DNA from: Pararhodobacter sp.
Lineage (GTDB): Bacteria; Pseudomonadota; Alphaproteobacteria; Rhodobacterales; Rhodobacteraceae
Assembly (NCBI GenBank): GCA_020832665.1
Contig: JAFIEG010000028.1
Location: forward strand, 1-49,319
Direction of reading: 5' to 3'
Length of the DNA: 49,319 nucleotides
Shown here: positions 44,584 through 49,319 of the stretch, one piece after another
Layout of the letters: every line of letters starts with the position of its first letter
How positions within the stretch are numbered: the first letter of the stretch is position 1
Translations under genes and position numbers: made by a program
Notes under the pieces: model-generated
Seen by the model: only the letters and a program-made list of their open reading frames with translations
The model's database searches: none
What the model was told of the DNA's origin: nothing

Positions 44584-46824
44584 TCAGAGCACGAAATCGA
44601 AGCGCCGATTCAGTGGCAATTCGCGCAGCCGTTCGCCGGTGAGGTCGAAAAGCGCATTGGTCAGCGCCGGGGCAGCGGGTGGGGTGCCGGGCTCGCCGGC
44701 GCCGCCGATGCCGTCCTGTAGTTCGAGGATGGCGACCTCGATCTCGGGCATGCCGGCCATGCGCAGCGCGTCGTAATCGGGGAAGTTGCGCTGCTCGACC
44801 GCGCCGCCGGCAAAGGTGATCTCGCCCATCACCGCCGCCGACAGCCCGTAGACAAGCCCCGACTCCATCTGTGAGCGCACGATGGCCGGATCGAAGGCGC
44901 GGCCCATGTCGCAGGCGATCCACGCTTTGGCGATGCGGATGCGCCCGCCCTCGTCCTTCACCTCGATCACCTGCGCCACCGGCGTGCCGAAAGACCAGAC
45001 GAAGGCCACACCGCGCCCGGTGCCGGGCGCTTTCGGCTCTTGCCAGCGCGACATCATCGCTACCTGTTCCAGCACATTCGCGGCCACTGCGCTCTCGGGT
45101 CTGATCAGCTCGAGCCGGAATTCCAGCGGATCGCGCCCGGCGGCATGGGCCAGCTCGTCGATGAAGCTTTCATGGATGAAACCGTTATGGCTGTGGCCCA
45201 CCGAACGCCAGAAACCCAAGGGCACGTCAAGATCGGCCAGATAGCCCTCGATGCGGTAATTGGGGATCGCATAGGGTTGGTCGAACAGCCCCTCGACATG
45301 GCCCTTGTCAGGCCCCGGCGCGGGCAGGCCGGTCATGCGAACCACCGCCTGCCTTGTCACCGAGGGCGCGGCCAGCTTGCAATCGAAGGCCACCGCCAGC
45401 CCGCCCTGCACCGCGCCGCGCATCCGCGCGATCACGCCGGGGCGGTAGTAATCATGCGTCATGTCCTCTTCGCGCGACCAGACCAGCTGCACCGGCGTGC
45501 CCGGCATTTCCTTTGCCACGCGCGCCGCCAGCGCCGAATAATCGGCCTCGAGCCGCCTGCCGAAACCGCCGCCCAGAAAGGTGGTGTGCACGCGCACCTG
45601 ATCTGCGCGCAGACCCACCGCGCGCGCCGCCAGGCTGGCCTGCGCCATCGGCGTCTGGTTCGGCGCCCAGATTTCGAGCGAATCGCCGGTGTAAAGCGCG
45701 GTGGCGTTCATCGGCTCCATGGTGGCATGGGCCAGGAAGGGCAGGCGGTATTCGGCCTCGATCACCTCGCTGGCCCCGTCCAGAGCGTTTGTCACATTGC
45801 CATCATTGCGCAGGCGCGAGTTGCGGCGGCGATTGAAGGCCTCGGCAATGCGCTCGAAAATGGCCTCGGTGGTTTCGGGATAGGGCGCCGGGCCCCAGTC
45901 GATTTCCACCGCCTCGGCGCCCCGCATCGCCGCCCATGAATTGCGCGCCACCACCGCCACGCCGCTGCCCAGATCGATCACCTGCTCGACGCCTTGCATT
46001 TCCAGCGCCGGTGCCGGGTCGAAGCCGCGCATTTCGCCGCCCAGATGCGGGCTCATGCGCACCGAGGCGAATTTCATGCCGGGCAGGCGCACATCCACCC
46101 CATAGGTGGCGGTGCCTGTGGCCTTGGCCAGCATGTCGGGCCGGGGCAGCGAGCGGCCCAGAAGCCGCCACTCTGATGCCGGGCGCGGCGCCACCTGCGG
46201 CGGGTCGATGCGCGCGGCGGCCTCGGCCAGCTCGGTATAGGGCAGGCGCGTGCCATCGGGCGCGATCACCGCGCCGCCCTCGGTGCGCAGCCGCGCCACC
46301 TCCACACCCAGCCGCCCCGAGGCCGCCTGCTTGAGCGCCTCGCGCGCGCTGGCGCCGGAGCGGCGCAGCGGCTCATAGGCATCGCGCGTCGAGGTCGAGC
46401 CGCCGGTGACCTGCAGCCCGAAGCCGCGGCTGAGCAGCCCCATCGCCCCGCCAATGCGCCGCTGCATCGGCGTCTTTGCATAATCGGCCACCGGCAGCCC
46501 CATCGCCGCCAGCGCCTCGTTGTGATAAGCCGCCGAGGCCGGGCCATGCACCACGCGCACCGCTTCCCATTCCAGATCAAGCTCTTCGGCCAGCATGGCA
46601 GCAAGCGTGGTATGCACCCCCTGCCCCATCTCCGAGCGGCCCATCACCAGCGTCACCCCCTCGCCATCGATGATCACGAAGGGGTTGAGCGCCGCGCCCT
46701 CTTCAGGTGCAAGCGGGTTTGGCGCCCGCCGGCTCAGCCACCAGCCGCCGAAAGCCACGCCGCCGGCAATAGCCACCGAGCCCACCAGAAAACTGCGCCG
46801 TGCGATCTTTCCTGCCTTGCCCAC
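44584..46824 (-). CDS. Molybdopterin subunit of an IorB-type hydroxylase
   Basis: Large subunit of a xanthine-oxidase-family hydroxylase (isoquinoline 1-oxidoreductase beta type). The 746-residue protein begins with a Tat signal (ARRSFLVGSVAIAGGVAFGG) and so is periplasmic. Motifs include GVTLVMGRSEMGQGVHTTLAAMLAEEL, FLGGGFGRRLEADYSALAARVA, a QxxxD-type PLGFWRSVGHSHNGFIHESFIDELA and a C-terminal GGAGEPGTPPAAPALTNALF with the catalytic Glu. It binds Mo with the cytosine dinucleotide cofactor and takes electrons out through the [2Fe-2S] subunit encoded just upstream. Substrate (N-heterocycle or aldehyde) unknown. The start is GTG at 46824, with GGAGGG ahead. Confidence 0.92.
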   Translation of the reverse strand: MGKAGKIARRSFLVGSVAIAGGVAFGGWWLSRRAPNPLAPEEGAALNPFVIIDGEGVTLVMGRSEMGQGVHTTLAAMLAEELDLEWEAVRVVHGPASAAYHNEALAAMGLPVADYAKTPMQRRIGGAMGLLSRGFGLQVTGGSTSTRDAYEPLRRSGASAREALKQAASGRLGVEVARLRTEGGAVIAPDGTRLPYTELAEAAARIDPPQVAPRPASEWRLLGRSLPRPDMLAKATGTATYGVDVRLPGMKFASVRMSPHLGGEMRGFDPAPALEMQGVEQVIDLGSGVAVVARNSWAAMRGAEAVEIDWGPAPYPETTEAIFERIAEAFNRRRNSRLRNDGNVTNALDGASEVIEAEYRLPFLAHATMEPMNATALYTGDSLEIWAPNQTPMAQASLAARAVGLRADQVRVHTTFLGGGFGRRLEADYSALAARVAKEMPGTPVQLVWSREEDMTHDYYRPGVIARMRGAVQGGLAVAFDCKLAAPSVTRQAVVRMTGLPAPGPDKGHVEGLFDQPYAIPNYRIEGYLADLDVPLGFWRSVGHSHNGFIHESFIDELAHAAGRDPLEFRLELIRPESAVAANVLEQVAMMSRWQEPKAPGTGRGVAFVWSFGTPVAQVIEVKDEGGRIRIAKAWIACDMGRAFDPAIVRSQMESGLVYGLSAAVMGEITFAGGAVEQRNFPDYDALRMAGMPEIEVAILELQDGIGGAGEPGTPPAAPALTNALFDLTGERLRELPLNRRFDFVL

Positions 46825-46827
46825 GGC

Positions 46828-47289
46828 TCAACCCTCCCCGACCAGCGCGCGCGCGGCATCGTGGATAGCGGCGCGGATGCGGCTATAGGTGCCGCAGCGG
46901 CACAGATTGCCGGTCATGGCATCGTCTATCTCGGCATCGCTCGGCGCGGGGTTCTCGGCCAGCAGCGCCGCCGCCTGCATGATCTGGCCGGGCTGGCAGT
47001 AACCGCACTGCGCCACCTGATGGCGTATCCACGCATCTTGCAGCGCATGCAGCGCGCCGGGCCGGCCCAGCCCCTCGATGGTGGTTACCGCGCCCCAGAC
47101 ATCGCCCAGGCGCAGCTGGCACGAGCGCACCGCCTCGCCCTCGATATGCACCGTGCAGGCGCCGCAGGCGGCCACGCCGCAGCCGAACTTGGTGCCGGTC
47201 AGGCCAAGTTCGTCGCGCAACACCCACAGAAGCGGCGTGTCCTCGGGCGCTTCAAAATGGTCACGGGCGCATTTTAGCGTCTGGGCCAT
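46828..47289 (-). CDS. [2Fe-2S] subunit of an IorA-type hydroxylase
   Basis: Small iron-sulfur partner of the molybdenum hydroxylase. The 153-residue protein has the plant-ferredoxin-type cluster motif [14 protein letters not shown] and the second cluster motif [16 protein letters not shown] with [11 protein letters not shown]. It relays electrons from Mo to a cytochrome c. It starts at ATG 47289 and its stop precedes the large subunit's GTG by a few bases, so the two are a pair. No FAD subunit, cytochrome subunit or XdhC-type chaperone is encoded next to them. Probably exported together with the Tat-signalled partner. Confidence 0.93.
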   Translation of the reverse strand: MAQTLKCARDHFEAPEDTPLLWVLRDELGLTGTKFGCGVAACGACTVHIEGEAVRSCQLRLGDVWGAVTTIEGLGRPGALHALQDAWIRHQVAQCGYCQPGQIMQAAALLAENPAPSDAEIDDAMTGNLCRCGTYSRIRAAIHDAARALVGEG

Positions 47290-47381
47290 GGGTGTTCCCT
47301 GCGGGCTTCGGTGCTGGGAAAAATAGCGGCGCGGGCGCCGCTTTCCAGCGCTGGCCGGCAATTGACCGCATCACGACTGGC

Positions 47382-48020
47382 TCAGATCACCACAACCCGC
47401 GTGCCCACACCGACACGGCCATATAGGTCGATCACATCGTGGTTGATCATGCGAAAGCAGCCCGCGCTGGCCCGCCGGCCGATTGAACGCCACTCGGGCG
47501 AACCATGAATGCGGATACCCTCGTCGCGCCCGGTGCGGATGGTGCGCAGATAAAGCGCCCGCGCGCCCAGCGGGTTGCGCGGCCCGCCCGCCTGCCCGTC
47601 GGCCCAGCGCTCCAGCGACGGGTCGCGCCGGATCATGTTTTCCGTTGGCGTCCAGCTTGGCCAATGCGCGGTGCGATAGACGGTGGCCTGCCCGCGCCAG
47701 TCCAGCCCTGCGCGCCCCACCCCGATACCGTAGCGCAGCGCATGGCCGTTCTCGAGGATCAGATGCAAGAGCGCGTTGTCCAGCTCGATGACGATGGTTC
47801 CCGGCTCCTCGTCGGTCTGGTAGCGCACCGCCTGACGTCGAAAGACTTCCGGCACCTCCTCGATCGGTACCGCCGGGATGACATGCCGCCCATCCTGGCG
47901 CGCCGAGTAGTCGAGCGGTTCGAACTCGGGCGCGGGCGCGATGAACGCCTCGTCGCATGCGGACAGCGGCACGGCGGCGGCAAGAGCCAGCAGAAGCGAG
48001 CGGCGGGAAATGCAGGTCAT
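47382..48020 (-). CDS. L,D-transpeptidase (YkuD family)
   Basis: Envelope cross-linking enzyme that makes 3-3 links in peptidoglycan or attaches lipoprotein. The 212-residue protein starts MTCISRRSLLLALAAAVPLSACDEA, a signal with a lipobox-like LSAC. The YkuD domain contains GTIVIELDNALLHLI, the catalytic region RIHGSPEWRSIGRRASAGCFRMIN (His and Cys in SAGCFRM) and ends DLYGRVGVGTRVVVI. A 7-bp inverted repeat lies 14 bases before the start (48034-48054). The frame is open to 48086. Neighbouring genes have no clear link. Confidence 0.9.
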   Translation of the reverse strand: MTCISRRSLLLALAAAVPLSACDEAFIAPAPEFEPLDYSARQDGRHVIPAVPIEEVPEVFRRQAVRYQTDEEPGTIVIELDNALLHLILENGHALRYGIGVGRAGLDWRGQATVYRTAHWPSWTPTENMIRRDPSLERWADGQAGGPRNPLGARALYLRTIRTGRDEGIRIHGSPEWRSIGRRASAGCFRMINHDVIDLYGRVGVGTRVVVI

Positions 48021-48033
48021 GACGCGGGCAAAC

Positions 48034-48054
48034 CTCACTGTCGGTATCAGTGAG
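48034..48054. promoter_or_regulatory. Inverted repeat upstream of the L,D-transpeptidase
   Basis: CTCACTG (48034-48040) and CAGTGAG (48048-48054) are perfect 7-bp arms with a 7-nt centre. Position 14-34 bases ahead of the start codon fits an operator near the promoter or ribosome site. No regulator gene is beside it. Confidence 0.4.
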
Positions 48055-48131
48055 ACATGAGAACACCACGAACCCATGATACGCAAGCCCCGGCCGGCGC
48101 CGCGGTTGCCCGAAAAGCGAAGCTGATGCCG

Positions 48132-48968
48132 CTACAGGCTCGTGCGCAGATGCCACAGCTCGGGGAACAGCTCTACCTCCAGCATGCGCCGCAGATAGGC
48201 CACGCCCGAAGTGCCGCCGGTGCCGCGCTTGAATCCCACCACGCGCTCTACCGTGGTGACATGGTTGAACCGCCAGCGGCGGAAATAGTCCTCGAAATCG
48301 ACCAGCTTTTCGGCCAGCTCGTAAAGCTCCCAGTGCCGCGCAGGCTCGGCATAGACCGCGCGCCAGGCCGCCTCGACCGCCGGATGCGCGCGCCAGGGCT
48401 GGCTCAGATCGCGCCCCGTCACCTCTTCGGGTATGTCGAAACCCGCCGCCGCCAGTCGCGCGATGGCGACATCGTAAAGCGAGGGCCGCACCAGCTCGGC
48501 CTCCAGCGCCGCACTCAGGTCGGGGCGATGGGCATGCGGGCGCAGCATCGCCTGGTTGCGGTTGCCCACCGCGTATTCGATCATCCGGTACTGCCAGGAC
48601 TGAAAGCCCGAAGACTGGCCCAGCTCGGCGCGAAAATGCGTGTACTCGCTCGGCGTCATGGTGCGCAGTACATCCCAGGCGCTGTTGAGTTGCTCGAAAA
48701 TGCGCGCCACGCGGGCCAGCATCTTGAAGGCCGGGCGCAACTCGCCGTGCCCGATCTGTTCGCGCGCGGCGCCGATCTCGTGCAGCGCCAGTTTCATCCA
48801 CAACTCGGATGTCTGATGCTGGATGATGAACAACAACTCGTCATGGGCGCTGCTGCGCGGCTTCTGCGCATCCAGAACCTGGTCTAGCTGAAGATAATCC
48901 GTGTAGGACATGCGCCCGTCAAAGGCCATATGGGCGCCGTCCTTGGCGGGGTCGTAAGCGTCGATCAT
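48132..48968 (-). CDS. kynA: Tryptophan 2,3-dioxygenase
   Basis: Haem enzyme that opens the indole ring of L-tryptophan to N-formylkynurenine, the first step of the kynurenine pathway. The 278-residue protein has the family N-terminus ([17 protein letters not shown]), [23 protein letters not shown] with the distal His, [20 protein letters not shown], and a C-terminal [17 protein letters not shown] that forms the substrate loop. The proximal His is probably in [20 protein letters not shown] 48968 follows GGAG by 9 bases. kynB and kynU are not in the window and could lie elsewhere. Confidence 0.96.
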   Translation of the reverse strand: MIDAYDPAKDGAHMAFDGRMSYTDYLQLDQVLDAQKPRSSAHDELLFIIQHQTSELWMKLALHEIGAAREQIGHGELRPAFKMLARVARIFEQLNSAWDVLRTMTPSEYTHFRAELGQSSGFQSWQYRMIEYAVGNRNQAMLRPHAHRPDLSAALEAELVRPSLYDVAIARLAAAGFDIPEEVTGRDLSQPWRAHPAVEAAWRAVYAEPARHWELYELAEKLVDFEDYFRRWRFNHVTTVERVVGFKRGTGGTSGVAYLRRMLEVELFPELWHLRTSL

Positions 48969-49152
48969 GGCAGGAACTCCAAAAAATGGGTCAGGTCAGG
49001 AATGTCGGCAATTCACCCCGTCTGCCCCGCGCATTCAGCGCCCCCACCATCGCCAGCCGCCGCCACAGCGCCACCCAGCCCTGCGGCCGGCACAGGGGCG
49101 GCAGGCCAAACCGCCCGCGCATCTTCATCTTGCTCAAAATACGCCGGGGGGA

Positions 49153-49194
49153 GTCCAGCCTCGTGCCGAGGCTGGACGGGGGGCAGCGCCCCCC
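49153..49194. repeat. Two back-to-back GC hairpins
   Basis: Hairpin 1: 11-base arms GTCCAGCCTCG (49153-49163) and CGAGGCTGGAC (49167-49177), loop TGC. Hairpin 2: G6C/GC6, the same unit as at 21-37. They follow a TGCTCAAAATACGCC stretch, a pattern I recall from gene borders in Rhodobacterales. Confidence 0.6.
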
Positions 49195-49207
49195 GGCCCC
49201 CGCGCGG

Positions 49208-49252
49208 CCCCCCCCCCCCCCCCCCCACCCCGCGCCCCCCCCCCCCCCCCCC
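49208..49252. repeat. Poly-C tracts of 19 and 18 bases
   Basis: C runs at 49208-49226 and 49235-49252 are separated by a few bases. No other homopolymer in the window passes about eight. They sit within 112 bases of the window's end and are more likely a sequencing or assembly artefact at a contig end than a biological tract. Confidence 0.6.
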
Positions 49253-49319
49253 GCCGCGCGCGCCACTGGGGAGGTCACTGGGGGGAAAGATAATCTCATC
49301 CGTGGCGATGGTTTCTGGG

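Larger units (their letters stand above)
48969..49319. other. Window end without a confident gene
   Basis: About 350 bases. Between 48991 and 49128 on the minus strand there is an open frame of 45 codons starting MKMRGRFGLPPLCRPQG, preceded by a TTTTGAGCAAG stretch; it could be a small gene or chance, and I give it no function. The rest holds two GC hairpins (49153-49194) and two long C runs (49208-49252). The last 67 bases show nothing I recognise. Confidence 0.4.

Overview
The window reads as about 49 kb of chromosome from a high-GC alphaproteobacterium, most likely a member of the Rhodobacterales. I base this on the rimP-nusA-ylxR-infB order, the hydrolase-OsmC fusion, an FolB with a long C-terminal extension, a DUF849 gene inside a pca operon, and GC-rich intergenic palindromes of the type usual in that order. 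Genus cannot be called by eye. I see no tRNA, rRNA, CRISPR array, transposase or prophage gene. The right end (after about 49200) has two long C runs and looks like a contig end.

Layout. 1-1236: leuB. 1065-7117 (minus): a polysaccharide synthesis/export block, in transcription order GT2 glycosyltransferase, KpsE-like chain-export protein, KpsT-like ATPase, a sulfotransferase-like gene that looks internally shortened, a GT4 glycosyltransferase, and the remnant of a second sulfotransferase. No KpsM permease is present. 7298-9463: a large RTX calcium-binding protein. 9573-11512: a secreted PQQ-type sugar dehydrogenase and a TspO-related membrane protein. 11648-17243 (minus): the rimP-nusA-ylxR-infB operon, whose leader has a promoter followed by a strong intrinsic terminator and a weaker copy of it, an attenuator-like arrangement. 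17360-24124: scattered metabolic genes (phytase-like lipoprotein, hydrolase-OsmC fusion, proline iminopeptidase, ubiG, a reductive-dehalogenase-like iron-sulfur protein, a DadA-like oxidase) and a 139-bp MITE-like element. 24255-27468: a type I secretion ATPase/permease and its membrane fusion protein, likely able to export RTX proteins such as the one at 7298. 27672-33054: RidA, GDPD, FemAB-like, PhhB, peroxiredoxin, ferredoxin reductase, RsmD. 33176-34926: SGNH-like protein and nitroreductase.

34975-39777: an aromatic catabolic operon (pobA-pcaC-pcaH-pcaG-DUF849) with a divergent AraC-type regulator. It turns 4-hydroxybenzoate into protocatechuate and opens the ring. pcaB, pcaD and pcaIJ are absent here, and the DUF849 (BKACE-type) enzyme may supply a non-classical last step. 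39907-43236: folB-folP-glmM (folate and cell-wall precursor). 43396-48968: SleB-type cell-wall hydrolase, an IorAB-type molybdenum hydroxylase pair, an L,D-transpeptidase and tryptophan 2,3-dioxygenase.

The most interesting signals are the rimP leader, the DUF849 enzyme at the end of the pca operon with a perfect 16-bp hairpin in front of it, the FolB fusion to an amino-acid-kinase-like domain, the two eroded sulfotransferase genes in the capsule block, the MITE-like element, and a palindromic repeat family in which three of four copies sit between convergent genes.
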